Below, piece by piece: positions 18,774-28,126 of a DNA stretch of 64,000 nucleotides; positions within the stretch are counted from its first letter, which is position 1; each line of letters opens with the position of its first letter. Source of the stretch: an uncultured Colwellia sp. (GTDB lineage Bacteria; Pseudomonadota; Gammaproteobacteria; Enterobacterales; Alteromonadaceae). The position numbers and the translations under genes are program-made. Below the pieces are notes generated by a model. It was not told where the DNA came from, did not search any database, and saw only the letters and a list, made by a program, of their open reading frames with translations. The stretch covers positions 186,001-250,000 of the forward strand of contig CAJXWZ010000001.1 in NCBI GenBank assembly GCA_913062815.1, given 5' to 3'.

Positions 18774-19660
18774 AAATAAACAAGGACGTTGAAACGAATA
18801 GTATTGAAGTTGAGAGTAAACTACTATCCAAATCACGAACACTTGACTTGGAAGTTGACCTATTTTTAGAAGCCATATTTAAACAGTATGGCTACGACTT
18901 TAGACATTACGCTCGTTCCTCTTTAATAAGGCGAATTACAAACTGCCTACAAAGAGAAAAAAAATCCTATGTAAGTGAACTGATACCTTGTCTAATTCAT
19001 GATATCTATTTCTTCGACCGATTTTTACAAGATATGTCGATTACCGTCACTGCAATGTTTCGAGATCCTCATATTTTTAATCTCTTAAATGATTTGGTCA
19101 TCCCCAAATTGTCTACCTACCCTACAATCAATATTTGGCATGCTGGTTGTGCTACGGGTGAAGAAGTCTATTCAACTGCGATTCTTTTGCATGAGTCTGG
19201 GCTGTTAAATAGAACACGTATCTATGCAACAGATTACAATAACCAATCGCTAAACACTGCTGAACAAGGCATTTATCCCTTGAGTAAAGCTAAGCAGTAC
19301 TCTGAAAATTATCAATTAGCTGGCGGGAAATTTAGCTTATCTGATTATTATCATACCACTGAAAACACTATCGTCATCGCTGAGCAATTAAAGGATAAAA
19401 TTACTTTTGCACACCATAATCTAATGAAAGATGGTGTGTTTGCAGAGATGCATCTTATTTTATGTCGAAATGTTTTGATTTATTTTGACCAAGTCCTGCA
19501 AGATAGAACACTTAGAATATTAAGTGAGAGCTTGATTCACCGAGGTTTTCTCATGTTAGGAGATCGAGAATCTATCGATTTTTCCGCTGTTGCTCCGCTT
19601 TTTGATAAAACCCATAAAAAGCATCGCATATTTAGGAAAAAGTTATTTGCTGATGATTAG
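18770..19660 (+). CDS. CheR-type protein methyltransferase
   Basis: A CheR-family SAM-dependent methyltransferase: N-terminal all-alpha CheR_N (FKQYGYDFRHYARSSLIRRI, FLQDMSITVTAMFRD) and a Rossmann domain with WHAGCATGEEVYSTAI (SAM loop), ATDYN and LILCRNVLIYFD. CheR enzymes methylate receptor glutamates. The likely start is the TTG at 18770, whose last two bases overlap the TGA of the kinase; the frame is also open to a TTG at 18746. No CheB or receptor gene adjoins, so it may serve the kinase or a receptor elsewhere. The 3' end overlaps the convergent GGDEF-EAL gene by 29 nt. Confidence 0.9.
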   Translation: MKINKDVETNSIEVESKLLSKSRTLDLEVDLFLEAIFKQYGYDFRHYARSSLIRRITNCLQREKKSYVSELIPCLIHDIYFFDRFLQDMSITVTAMFRDPHIFNLLNDLVIPKLSTYPTINIWHAGCATGEEVYSTAILLHESGLLNRTRIYATDYNNQSLNTAEQGIYPLSKAKQYSENYQLAGGKFSLSDYYHTTENTIVIAEQLKDKITFAHHNLMKDGVFAEMHLILCRNVLIYFDQVLQDRTLRILSESLIHRGFLMLGDRESIDFSAVAPLFDKTHKKHRIFRKKLFADD

Positions 19661-21755
19661 TTTTCTTTAATTGACTGGGCGACAAAAAACCTAATAAATC
19701 CTGTATATTTAAAGGCTTACTATAATAATAACCTTGGATTTTATCACCTCCTAAAATAGTCATATGTTCTAACTGATTTTTAGTTTCTACTCCTTCTGCT
19801 ACCACCTCAATATTACAGGCAGTTGCTATGTTCATAACTGCTTTAACAAGCGCACTGGTCTTATGGCATTGATCAACTTGTTGCACAAAACACTGATCAA
19901 TTTTAATAATATCAAACGGTAATTTTTGCAGGTAATTGAGAGATGAGTAACCCGTGCCAAAATCGTCTAATGCTAATTTCACCCCTAAAGATTTAATGGT
20001 ATTTATGATTCTTATGGCACTATCTAAGTGATTCAGAATAGCCGTTTCTGTCACTTCCAAAATCAACAGCGCCATCGGAAATTTATACTCGGCAAGGATG
20101 CTTTCTAAGGTATCTAAAAAGGTAGGGGAATTAATTTGCTTGGCTGAAAGATTGACCGAAACAGTTAAGTGTTTCTTATCCGGCTCATTTTGCCATTGAG
20201 ATAATAGCTGGCAACTTTGCATAAGTACTTGAGCGCCAATCTCATGTATAATATGCGATTGTTCCGCTATAGGAATGAAAACGGCTGGGGAAATTGGCTT
20301 ATTTCCATACCCCGATGCTGGCCAACGAACTAACGCTTCAACCCCTGTAAAACAGTTAAGTTTAACTGAAAACTGAGGTTGATAATGTACTTCCAACGCT
20401 TCATCTTCAACAATGTTTCTCAATTGTTGTTGAATATAAGCTTGTTGCTCTCGCTGTTCAGACATTGCTGGTAAAAAGAGTTGAGTTCTATTTCGTCCTG
20501 CTGATTTAGCTTCATATAGTGCAATATCAGCCCATTTAAGCAATGTTGTTTTATCCGCTTTACCGCCAATAGAGCAAGCTACACCAATACTTGTTTCAAC
20601 AAAAATCTCTTTTTCTTGAATGACAAAAGGTTTAGAGATATTAAGTACAATTTTTCTTGCAACTTCTTCTGCTGATAACTCAGATACATCCTCTAAAAGA
20701 ATAGCGAATTCATCGCCACCTAGACGAGCTGACAAGTCTGTTTCTCGTAAAACAAACGAAAGTCTAGAAGAAACGGCTTGTAGTAATTCATCGCCGATAT
20801 CGTGACCTAAGGTATCATTAATTTCTTTGAAGTGATCCAAATCTAACATTAACAAAGATACTGCGTTATCACTGCGTTTCGCTCTGATTAATGCTCTTTG
20901 TAATTGATCGTGGAAATATTGTCTATTAGCCAATTGTGTTAATGGATCGTAGTTTGCTAAATGGGTCAGCTTATTTTCTAAAGTAACTCTTGTAGTAATA
21001 TCTTGAAATATAACAATGATAGGAGCATTTTCACCATTTATCTGTGCTGAGCAAGTGATCTCAATATGAAAACTAGTATCGTTGGCTGGACTTAGATAAA
21101 TTTTTTGTTGATATTGACCGTATTGTTTAACTTGTTGCTTTATATAACCAAAAAAATCTGTTTGTTTGGGGAGCTGTTGATTATCTTGTTTGAACCAATC
21201 ATTAAAGTGAGTACTTACCAACTGACTGGATAAGGTTTTAGTTAATTGAGCACTTTTTGAGTTAGCAAACTGTATTACCCCATCGTTACTTAACTTAATA
21301 ACCCCTTGACCGGCAACTTCAAGAATAAGCTCTCTTTCTGCTTTTAAAGCTTCAGTCTTGCTTTGTAATTGATCTAAAGTAACGAATTGTTGTACTTTAT
21401 TAAGTAATATCGTTGGCTCTATTGGTTTAGAAAGATAATCAATAGCGCCAGACTTGTAGGCTTTTAATATACTATTGGTAGTTGAGTCATGTGCAGTCAA
21501 CATTACAATAGGGGTATGTTTATGGGCTTCAGTTGAAGATATTAACTCTGCTACTTCATAGCCATCCATACCGGGCATATTTACATCCAGTAAAATTAAT
21601 GCGAAATGGTTGTAAATGAGTAGCCCTAATGTTTCATCACCACTGCTTGCTTGAAAAATTTCAATATTATTAATCGGTTGAAGAAGCTTTTCTAAGGCTA
21701 TTCTATTTGAATGAAAGTCATCTACAATTAGAATTTTGCTAGGTATTTGATCCAT
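19632..21755 (-). CDS. response regulator with PAS, GGDEF and EAL domains
   Basis: A 707-residue c-di-GMP regulator. Receiver at about 6-122 with Asp57 (LILLDVNMPGMDG), TAHD and Lys in YLSKPIE; PAS at about 143-255; GGDEF at about 262-425 with an intact RLGGDEF motif; EAL at about 440-690 with GVEALVRW, NLSAKQ, LALDDFGTGYSSL and VAEGVET. The catalytic residues of both the cyclase and the phosphodiesterase appear intact, so the net activity is not predictable; in many tandem proteins phosphorylation or binding partners decide. It converges on, and overlaps, the CheR gene. The neighbouring three-receiver kinase is a plausible phosphodonor, which is inference from position. Confidence 0.93.
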   Translation of the reverse strand: MDQIPSKILIVDDFHSNRIALEKLLQPINNIEIFQASSGDETLGLLIYNHFALILLDVNMPGMDGYEVAELISSTEAHKHTPIVMLTAHDSTTNSILKAYKSGAIDYLSKPIEPTILLNKVQQFVTLDQLQSKTEALKAERELILEVAGQGVIKLSNDGVIQFANSKSAQLTKTLSSQLVSTHFNDWFKQDNQQLPKQTDFFGYIKQQVKQYGQYQQKIYLSPANDTSFHIEITCSAQINGENAPIIVIFQDITTRVTLENKLTHLANYDPLTQLANRQYFHDQLQRALIRAKRSDNAVSLLMLDLDHFKEINDTLGHDIGDELLQAVSSRLSFVLRETDLSARLGGDEFAILLEDVSELSAEEVARKIVLNISKPFVIQEKEIFVETSIGVACSIGGKADKTTLLKWADIALYEAKSAGRNRTQLFLPAMSEQREQQAYIQQQLRNIVEDEALEVHYQPQFSVKLNCFTGVEALVRWPASGYGNKPISPAVFIPIAEQSHIIHEIGAQVLMQSCQLLSQWQNEPDKKHLTVSVNLSAKQINSPTFLDTLESILAEYKFPMALLILEVTETAILNHLDSAIRIINTIKSLGVKLALDDFGTGYSSLNYLQKLPFDIIKIDQCFVQQVDQCHKTSALVKAVMNIATACNIEVVAEGVETKNQLEHMTILGGDKIQGYYYSKPLNIQDLLGFLSPSQLKKTNHQQITFS

Positions 21756-22262
21756 CTATTATTTACCTAAATTTCCATACTTATAATTTACTAACATAAA
21801 AGCATAGCTCACGTATTTAAATGTGTACATTAACTTATTAACAAACACAGCCATTATATATTTTTCACACTGTAGCTTAATAAAAGAGACTATTATTAAT
21901 AACTGATTTTATTAGAATTATCCTCTAAAACTTAACTAGTTTATACAACAACTAAATTATAGGCAATTGTATATTTAATAGCTTAAAAATAATGGCTGTC
22001 GTCTATTATTTTCTATAGCTCATAGGCAATGCCCGCTATTTAACTTGAAACCTCTACTAAGAGTAATGCTATTTAGTGTTAATAAAATCAATTCGAGCCA
22101 ATTTAACATTATGGAATATTCATTTCTTTGACTAATACATAGATTAATGGCACTTTTTTAAACTTTGCTATACTTAACTATATCTACCGTTTGTCATAGA
22201 GCAATAAAGGACTATGTTTTTTGTGGCGAAATACTATATAAATAACTTAAGTGGAGTTTATT
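21756..22262. other. AT-rich intergenic region, no gene seen
   Basis: About 500 bases between the divergent GGDEF-EAL gene and the small membrane protein gene. It should hold both promoters. I found no strong hairpin, repeat or conserved operator, and no credible short reading frame on either strand. Confidence 0.5.
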
Positions 22263-22820
22263 ATGTTGAGGCATTATTTTGTTTCCGATGATCTTGATGA
22301 GTTGGAAAAAGTTGAAAATGAGTTAGAACAGCAAGGGTTCTTAGAGCCACAAATACACGTATTAAGCAATAATGATACTGAAGTTGAAAATCACCACCTA
22401 CATGAGGTTGCAGCGGTATTAAAGCAAGATGTTGTTCATTCTACTGAACTAGGTGCGGTGGTAGGTGTTATAGGCGCCTGTTTAGTGCTTTTAATCACCT
22501 ACCTGCTGAATTGGCATCTATCTGCAGCGGGTTGGGTACCTTTTATATTTTTAGCCGTAATTACCTTAGGCTTTTGTACTTGGGAAGGTGGCTTTATTGG
22601 TATTCAACAACCGAATGTAAATTTTTTACCTTTCCAAAAAATGCTAGAAAATGGAAGGCATATTTTGTTTGTTGATGCTGAGCCTAATCAAGAACTAGCT
22701 CTAGCTGCCGTAATGGAATCACATCCGAATGTAGGGGCATCTGGCTTTGGAGAGTCAACTCCTAGCTGGGTTATTAAAGCTCAAGGTAACTTTAAGAGTT
22801 TTATGAAATCAATGCCTTAA
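22263..22820 (+). CDS. hypothetical membrane protein with two central membrane segments
   Basis: The 185-residue protein has a soluble N-terminal part (about 1-60, starting MLRHYFVSDDLDELEKVENEL), two membrane segments at about 62-84 and 90-108 (LGAVVGVIGACLVLLITYLL; VPFIFLAVITLGFC) and a C-terminal soluble region. The N-terminal layout recalls general-stress/YflT-like proteins that track a paired residue pattern, but I cannot name the family. ATG at 22263 is chosen because GGAG sits 6 nt upstream; a GTG at 22251 would place that motif inside the coding region. Monocistronic, followed by a possible hairpin. Confidence 0.65.
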   Translation: MLRHYFVSDDLDELEKVENELEQQGFLEPQIHVLSNNDTEVENHHLHEVAAVLKQDVVHSTELGAVVGVIGACLVLLITYLLNWHLSAAGWVPFIFLAVITLGFCTWEGGFIGIQQPNVNFLPFQKMLENGRHILFVDAEPNQELALAAVMESHPNVGASGFGESTPSWVIKAQGNFKSFMKSMP

Positions 22821-22851
22821 AACATTATATTGTAATATTGATATCTCTTAA

Positions 22852-22892
22852 ACACATGTCCCTTAGCTTATAAATCTCAAAGGGCCATGTGT
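22852..22892. terminator. possible stem-loop after the membrane protein gene
   Basis: acacatgtccctt pairs with aagggccatgtgt at 12 of 13 positions over a 15-nt loop, 31 nt past the stop codon. No T-run follows, so termination is only a suggestion. The remainder of the gap up to 23198 shows nothing else I can support; it must contain the promoter of the oxidase operon. Confidence 0.4.
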
Positions 22893-23198
22893 GCCATTCT
22901 GCTGTGCTTATAATTTAATGAAATCAAACATATGGCAGTTGCAATTTTCTTTTGTTTTTTCTTAACCTACATTTCGCGACTTTAACAATAATAGTCTATG
23001 TTAATAACTGTAGAAGGTTAATATTTCAACCAATATTGCTGTATAGGTGAGTACTTTAGTTTAGCTAAACAGGCCAACTAAACTATATTTTCATCTATCA
23101 AAGCCGTATGAGTTTAATTATTAAGTGGGTCTGTATACTCATTAGTTTCAACATTGCTATATTTTATAAAGTATTCAACTTAAATTAAAGGATTCGTT

Positions 23199-24563
23199 AT
23201 GACGATAGCCATTGTTATTGTTCTATTAGTTATTGCGACATTAGTTTTTCATTTTATTAGCCCATGGTGGTTCACTCCTTTAGCCTCCAATTGGCAAGCT
23301 ATTGATGACACCATTAACATTTCTCTTTGGGTTGTAGGTACGGTATTTGTTGCCGTCAGCCTTTTTCTAGCATTTGTTATTTTTAAATATAGACATAATA
23401 AAAATAGGCGTTCGGACTATGAACCTGAAAACAGTAAGCTCGAAGGTTGGTTGACGTTAATCACTACCTTAGGCGTTGCAGCAATGTTAGCACCTGGCCT
23501 TTTTGTATGGGGGCAATTCATTTCTGTTCCTGAAAATAGTGAAGTCGTTGAAGCCGTCGGGCAGCAATGGTCATGGAGTTATAGGCTACCAGGTAAAGAT
23601 GGAAAGTTAGGGAAAACATCCACCCGTTTCGTCAGCGAAAAAAACCCTTTTGGCATCGATGTAAACGATATTAACGGCTCAGATGATTTATTAATTAAAA
23701 GTAATGAGTTACACCTTTTAATTGACCAACCTGTAAAAGTGCTATTGCGTTCAAAAGATGTCTTACATAATTTTGCTGTACCACAATTCAGAGTAAAAAT
23801 GGATTTAGTTCCTGGCACTGTTACATATGTTTGGTTTACTCCCACTAAATTAGGCCGCTATGAATTGCTCTGCGAAGAGCTATGTGGTGTTGCCCACTTC
23901 ACCATGCGTGGCTATATTAAAATCGATACCGCCGATGACTATAAAACCTGGCTAGACGACCTACCCACTTTCGCTCAAACATTAACAAGTGACACCGCTA
24001 ACTTAGAAAATGGTAAGCGGCTTTTTGATGGCTGCGTAGCTTGTCATGGCATAAATGGTCAAGGTATAGAGGCGATGAACGCTCCGACACTAACTGGACT
24101 AAGTCGTTGGTATTTACAACGACAATTGCGATATTTCAAACAGAAAATCAGAGGCAGAGATGATAGTGACATTTATGGTCAACAAATGGCTACTATGGCT
24201 AGCTTACTAGCCGACGATAAAGATATTAAAGATGTCAGTGCTTATCTTAGTACATTACCTGAGCTTGAAAGTCCTTCACTTAGCCTTGAAGAAAACAACA
24301 AAGGCAAAGCCCTTTATAAAAACTGCTCATATTGTCATGGCGATAACGCGCAGGGCAATTACGCCATGAAAGCACCAAGATTAGCAGGCCAACACGCATG
24401 GTATTTGAAAAGGCAAATTTATGCTTATCAAAAAGGTTTAAGAGGCACGCACCCTGCTGATATCTATGGCAAACAAATGATACTGATGTCAAAAATATTA
24501 CACAATGAACATGATATTAATAATGTAGTGAGATATATCAATTCAATTCAACTTTTACCATAA
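23199..24563 (+). CDS. coxB: caa3-type cytochrome c oxidase subunit II with two haem c domains
   Basis: A 454-residue fusion. The N-terminus has hydrophobic segments (about 1-20, 45-67, 82-105), then a cupredoxin domain with the CuA ligands (His in VLHNFAVPQF; CEELCGVAHFTM) and then two cytochrome c domains with CVACHG and CSYCHG, each followed by a matching APxLxGLxxWYLxRQ segment that marks an internal duplication. The CuA domain receives electrons, here from its own haems, and passes them to subunit I at the outer face of the inner membrane. First gene of a seven-gene oxidase operon; 30 nt to coxA. The two haem domains make this longer than the usual single-haem caa3 subunit. Confidence 0.93.
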   Translation: MTIAIVIVLLVIATLVFHFISPWWFTPLASNWQAIDDTINISLWVVGTVFVAVSLFLAFVIFKYRHNKNRRSDYEPENSKLEGWLTLITTLGVAAMLAPGLFVWGQFISVPENSEVVEAVGQQWSWSYRLPGKDGKLGKTSTRFVSEKNPFGIDVNDINGSDDLLIKSNELHLLIDQPVKVLLRSKDVLHNFAVPQFRVKMDLVPGTVTYVWFTPTKLGRYELLCEELCGVAHFTMRGYIKIDTADDYKTWLDDLPTFAQTLTSDTANLENGKRLFDGCVACHGINGQGIEAMNAPTLTGLSRWYLQRQLRYFKQKIRGRDDSDIYGQQMATMASLLADDKDIKDVSAYLSTLPELESPSLSLEENNKGKALYKNCSYCHGDNAQGNYAMKAPRLAGQHAWYLKRQIYAYQKGLRGTHPADIYGKQMILMSKILHNEHDINNVVRYINSIQLLP

Positions 24564-24593
24564 ATATTATCGATATGACTTTAGGAGCATGAT

Positions 24594-26375
24594 GTGAGCA
24601 AATTTGCCAATATTGCAATTGCAGATCAAGTGGATGAGTCCAAGCATCCTCATAGTTTTATGACCAAATACATTTGGAGTCAAGATCATAAAGTAATAGC
24701 GATTCAATACTCTATCACAGCAATAGCAGTAGGTCTGGTTGCTTTGGTTTTGTCTGGCATGATGCGTTTGCAACTTGGTTTCCCTAATGAGTTCTCGTTT
24801 ATTGACCCTTCTGCTTATCTTCAATTTGTCACAATGCATGGCATGATTATGGTTATTTATCTATTAACGGCTCTGCTTTTAGGAGGCTTCGGCAATTATT
24901 TGATTCCCCTGATGGTAGGGGCAAGAGATATGGTATTTCCTTTTTTGAATATGCTGAGTTATTGGACCTATTTTCTAGCAGTTTTAGTTTTACTTGCCAG
25001 CTTTTTTGTTAGTGGTGGTCCTACAGGAGCCGGTTGGACCTTATATCCCCCTCAAGCCATTTTAAGTGGAACTCCGGGGGAGCATGCTGGTATTTTATTA
25101 ATGCTTGCATCGCTTGCCATATTTATTGTTGCTTTCACTATGGGAGGTCTCAATTATGTTACCACTATCTTACAGGCTCGCACCAAAGGTATGACGTTAA
25201 TGCGTATGCCTTTAACTATTTGGGGAATTTTTGTTGCGACAATATTAGGTTTGTTGGCGTTTCCAGCATTATTAGTCAGCGCCATCATGATGATTTTTGA
25301 TAAAGTCATTGGCACAAGTTTCTTTATGCCAGCGATTTTATCCTTGGGCGAAACGTTAGATCATAGCGGTGGTAGCCCTATACTATTTCAACACCTATTC
25401 TGGTTTTTTGGCCATCCTGAAGTTTACATTGTCGCCTTACCTGCTTTTGGCATGGTTTCAGACGTAATAGCTGTTCATGCACGAAAAAACATCTTCGGTT
25501 ACCGCATGATGGTTTGGGCCATCGTTGCCATTGGAGGTTTGAGCTTCGTTGTTTGGGCCCATCATATGTATGTCAGCGGTATGAACCCTTATTTTGGATT
25601 TTTCTTTGCCACCACCACGCTTATTATTGCCATTCCAACGGCGCTCAAAGTTTACAATTGGTTGTTAACGCTTTGGCGTGGCAACATTCACTTAACTATT
25701 CCAATGTTATTTGCTATCGGTTTTATTTTTACTTTCACCCATGGCGGTTTAACTGGGCTAATGTTAGGTAATGTCGTTATTGATTTACCATTATCTGATA
25801 CTTACTTTGTGGTGGCACATTTTCACATGGTGATGGGGGTATCTCCCGTGATGGTGCTTTTTGCCGCAATTTACCATTGGTTTCCATTATTAACTGGACG
25901 TTTCTTGAATAACGCACTCGGAAAGTTCCATTTTTGGGGAACATTTTTAGGTACCTATGCTATTTACTTACCAATGCATTATTTAGGATTTTTAGGCGTT
26001 CCTCGACGATATTATGCTATGGGTACAACAGATTTTATACCTGAATCTGCTCAATCTCTAAATGCTAGCATCACTGTATCGGCAATAATCGTTGGTTTAG
26101 TGCAATTGATTTTTATATTCAATCTCATTTGGAGTACTTTTAAAGGTAAAAAGTCTGGCCGTAATCCTTGGCAAGCAACGTCACTAGAATGGCAAACAGC
26201 TCATTTTCCGCCCGGGCATGGGAATTGGGGGGAACAATTACCTAACGTTTATCGGTGGGCATATGACTTTAGCGTTCCTAGAGCGAAAGATGACTTTATT
26301 CCACAGAACGTCACTCCAGAAGATGTCGCTTACCTAGATACTGAAGAAAGCAACAAAGGGAGGGAGCCATCATGA
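24594..26375 (+). CDS. coxA: cytochrome c oxidase subunit I
   Basis: A 593-residue haem-copper oxidase core subunit with about twelve membrane helices. Metal ligands are visible: the haem His in VTMHGMIMVIY, the CuB His and cross-linked Tyr in GHPEVYIVALPAFGM, the paired His in WAHHMYVSGM, and the haem pair in HFHMVMG. The GHPEVY tyrosine places it in the A family. It reduces oxygen and pumps protons in the inner membrane. GTG start with AGGAG 7 nt upstream. The last 4 nt overlap the next gene. Confidence 0.96.
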   Translation: MSKFANIAIADQVDESKHPHSFMTKYIWSQDHKVIAIQYSITAIAVGLVALVLSGMMRLQLGFPNEFSFIDPSAYLQFVTMHGMIMVIYLLTALLLGGFGNYLIPLMVGARDMVFPFLNMLSYWTYFLAVLVLLASFFVSGGPTGAGWTLYPPQAILSGTPGEHAGILLMLASLAIFIVAFTMGGLNYVTTILQARTKGMTLMRMPLTIWGIFVATILGLLAFPALLVSAIMMIFDKVIGTSFFMPAILSLGETLDHSGGSPILFQHLFWFFGHPEVYIVALPAFGMVSDVIAVHARKNIFGYRMMVWAIVAIGGLSFVVWAHHMYVSGMNPYFGFFFATTTLIIAIPTALKVYNWLLTLWRGNIHLTIPMLFAIGFIFTFTHGGLTGLMLGNVVIDLPLSDTYFVVAHFHMVMGVSPVMVLFAAIYHWFPLLTGRFLNNALGKFHFWGTFLGTYAIYLPMHYLGFLGVPRRYYAMGTTDFIPESAQSLNASITVSAIIVGLVQLIFIFNLIWSTFKGKKSGRNPWQATSLEWQTAHFPPGHGNWGEQLPNVYRWAYDFSVPRAKDDFIPQNVTPEDVAYLDTEESNKGREPS

Positions 26376-27055
26376 AGCTTATCAATACATTAAGAGTGAA
26401 ACCTTGGTTGCCACAGGAAGGGAGTCAACAAGAAAAAGGTGATTTTCACCAACTAAATGACAATCAGGCGGCTAAAACCGCACTGAATTTTTTCTTAACT
26501 GTGATCACGGTAATTTTCTTTTTATTTACCATTACTTTTTTACAACGTACACAGTCTTTTGACTTTCAAGCCTTGTCTGGAGAACCCTGGCTACCATTTA
26601 CTGATGCCAGTATGTTATGGCAAAACACAGGGTATTTATTATTGGCCAGTATTACCATTATTATCGCTAGAAGATATGCTGAGCTGCAGCATTTCTATGC
26701 TGTTGTTTTTGCTTTAACTGCAACGACACTTTTTACATCACTTTTTATTATTGGCCAGTTTCTGGTTTGGCAGCAGCTTAATCATGCAGGCTTCTATATC
26801 AATACAAACCCTGCTAACAGCTTTTACTTTTTGCTTTCCGGCATTCATGCACTGCATGTATTGGGTGGCGTGATAGTACTTGTTAGTTGTATTGGGATTT
26901 TCGCTACCACGTTCTCTTATCAACAACTATCTGGGCGCCTCAAGTTATGTGCTCGTTACTGGCACTATCTATTTTTTGTTTGGTTATTTCTATTTTTTTT
27001 ATTAACCAGTGATGCGAATACCTTTAAAACTATTGCATTAATCTGCGGCTTTTAA
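26372..27055 (+). CDS. subunit III-like protein of cytochrome oxidase (first copy)
   Basis: A 227-residue membrane protein with five or more hydrophobic helices. It contains FYFLLSGIHALHVLGGVIVL and RYWHYLFFVWLFLFFLL, which match subunit III helices (the G-x-H-x-x-H and YWHF signatures), but the N-terminal half is poorly conserved and lacks the usual helix-3 acidic motif. ATGA overlap with coxA, and 9 nt to a second, more typical subunit III gene. I read it as a divergent second subunit III that assembles with the oxidase. It could instead be a nitric-oxide-reductase-associated NorE-like protein; operon position favours the oxidase. Confidence 0.75.
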   Translation: MKLINTLRVKPWLPQEGSQQEKGDFHQLNDNQAAKTALNFFLTVITVIFFLFTITFLQRTQSFDFQALSGEPWLPFTDASMLWQNTGYLLLASITIIIARRYAELQHFYAVVFALTATTLFTSLFIIGQFLVWQQLNHAGFYINTNPANSFYFLLSGIHALHVLGGVIVLVSCIGIFATTFSYQQLSGRLKLCARYWHYLFFVWLFLFFLLTSDANTFKTIALICGF

Positions 27056-27064
27056 GGAGGATAT

Positions 27065-27742
27065 ATGTCAGGTAATAAACACCAGAATAAAGACACTTCT
27101 TCTTTGCAGAGCGTTGTCAGCGATTGGAGCGCTGACAAACAATCTTTTGATATGCCTTGGGGCAAATTAATGATGTGGATTTTTCTGTTAAGCGATACCT
27201 TTGTCTTTAGTATTTTCCTTACCAGTTATATGAATGTGCGCATGTCAACCACAGCTGTATGGCCAAGTTCAAGTGAAGTTTTTGCATTAACCATTGCAGG
27301 TCATCACATTCCTTTAGTCTTAATAGCCATTATGACTTTTATTTTGATAACCAGTAGTGGCACCATGGCAATGGCCGTTAATTATGCCTACCAAGGGAAT
27401 AAACAAAAAACAGTCTATTTAATGATGGCTACGGCACTTCTAGGAGCCAGCTTTATTGGCATGCAAGCCTTTGAATGGACTAAACTTATTGTAGAAGAAG
27501 GCATACGACCGTGGGGGAACCCTCTGGGCGCTAATCAATTTGGCGCTGCATTTTTTATGATTACCGGCTTCCATGGCTTACATGTTAGCGCAGGTGTTAT
27601 CTATCTATTGGTAATTGCCAAACGAGTTCATCAAGGGAAATACCAAAAGAAGGGGTACCAAATTGTTGAAATAACGGGACTCTATTGGCATTTTGTCGAT
27701 TTAGTTTGGGTATTTATTTTTGCATTTTTCTATTTATGGTAG
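27065..27742 (+). CDS. coxC: cytochrome c oxidase subunit III
   Basis: A 225-residue protein with the heme-copper oxidase subunit III pattern: WGKLMMWIFLLSDTFVFSIF at helix 1, AFEWTKLIVEEGIRPWGNP, FFMITGFHGLHVSAGVIYLL and the C-terminal ITGLYWHFVDLVWVFIFAFFYLW. The conserved acidic and His residues (FEW; GFHGLHV; YWHFVDLVWV) are in place. An AAGGAGG ribosome-binding sequence precedes the ATG. It stabilises subunit I and the proton path. Six nt later comes the subunit IV gene. Confidence 0.92.
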   Translation: MSGNKHQNKDTSSLQSVVSDWSADKQSFDMPWGKLMMWIFLLSDTFVFSIFLTSYMNVRMSTTAVWPSSSEVFALTIAGHHIPLVLIAIMTFILITSSGTMAMAVNYAYQGNKQKTVYLMMATALLGASFIGMQAFEWTKLIVEEGIRPWGNPLGANQFGAAFFMITGFHGLHVSAGVIYLLVIAKRVHQGKYQKKGYQIVEITGLYWHFVDLVWVFIFAFFYLW

Positions 27743-27748
27743 GCATAT

Positions 27749-28099
27749 ATGATGGAACAAAACACCAAAACCCAGCAAGCTGAATTGCACTCTGAGCCAC
27801 AACACCCAATTAGTATGTACCTTAAAGTATGGCTGCTACTTTTTCTCCTCAGTGGCTTTTCTTATATGGTTGACTATTTTCAATTTCAAGGCTTGCTCAG
27901 ATGGACATTGATTTTGGTTTTTATGTTTCTAAAGGCAGGATTAATCATTATGGTATTTATGCATCTAACATGGGAGCGAATGGCCGTTAAGCTATTATTA
28001 TTCTTACCACCTATTGCTATCCTAATCTTTATTGCCTTAATGGCGAGTGAAGCGGGGTACATATTTATCAGTCGTATCTTATTTTTCTTTAATCCTTGA
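27749..28099 (+). CDS. cytochrome c oxidase subunit IV (COX4_pro type)
   Basis: A 116-residue protein with three membrane helices, including KAGLIIMVFMHLTWE, the conserved helix-2 signature (K..L....MHL) of small prokaryotic subunit IV proteins such as CyoD and CtaF. Position directly after coxC supports the assignment. It is a small accessory subunit of the oxidase in the inner membrane. Confidence 0.85.
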   Translation: MMEQNTKTQQAELHSEPQHPISMYLKVWLLLFLLSGFSYMVDYFQFQGLLRWTLILVFMFLKAGLIIMVFMHLTWERMAVKLLLFLPPIAILIFIALMASEAGYIFISRILFFFNP

Positions 28100-28126
28100 T
28101 TTTACCGACTACGGTTAAGGGAAGCG

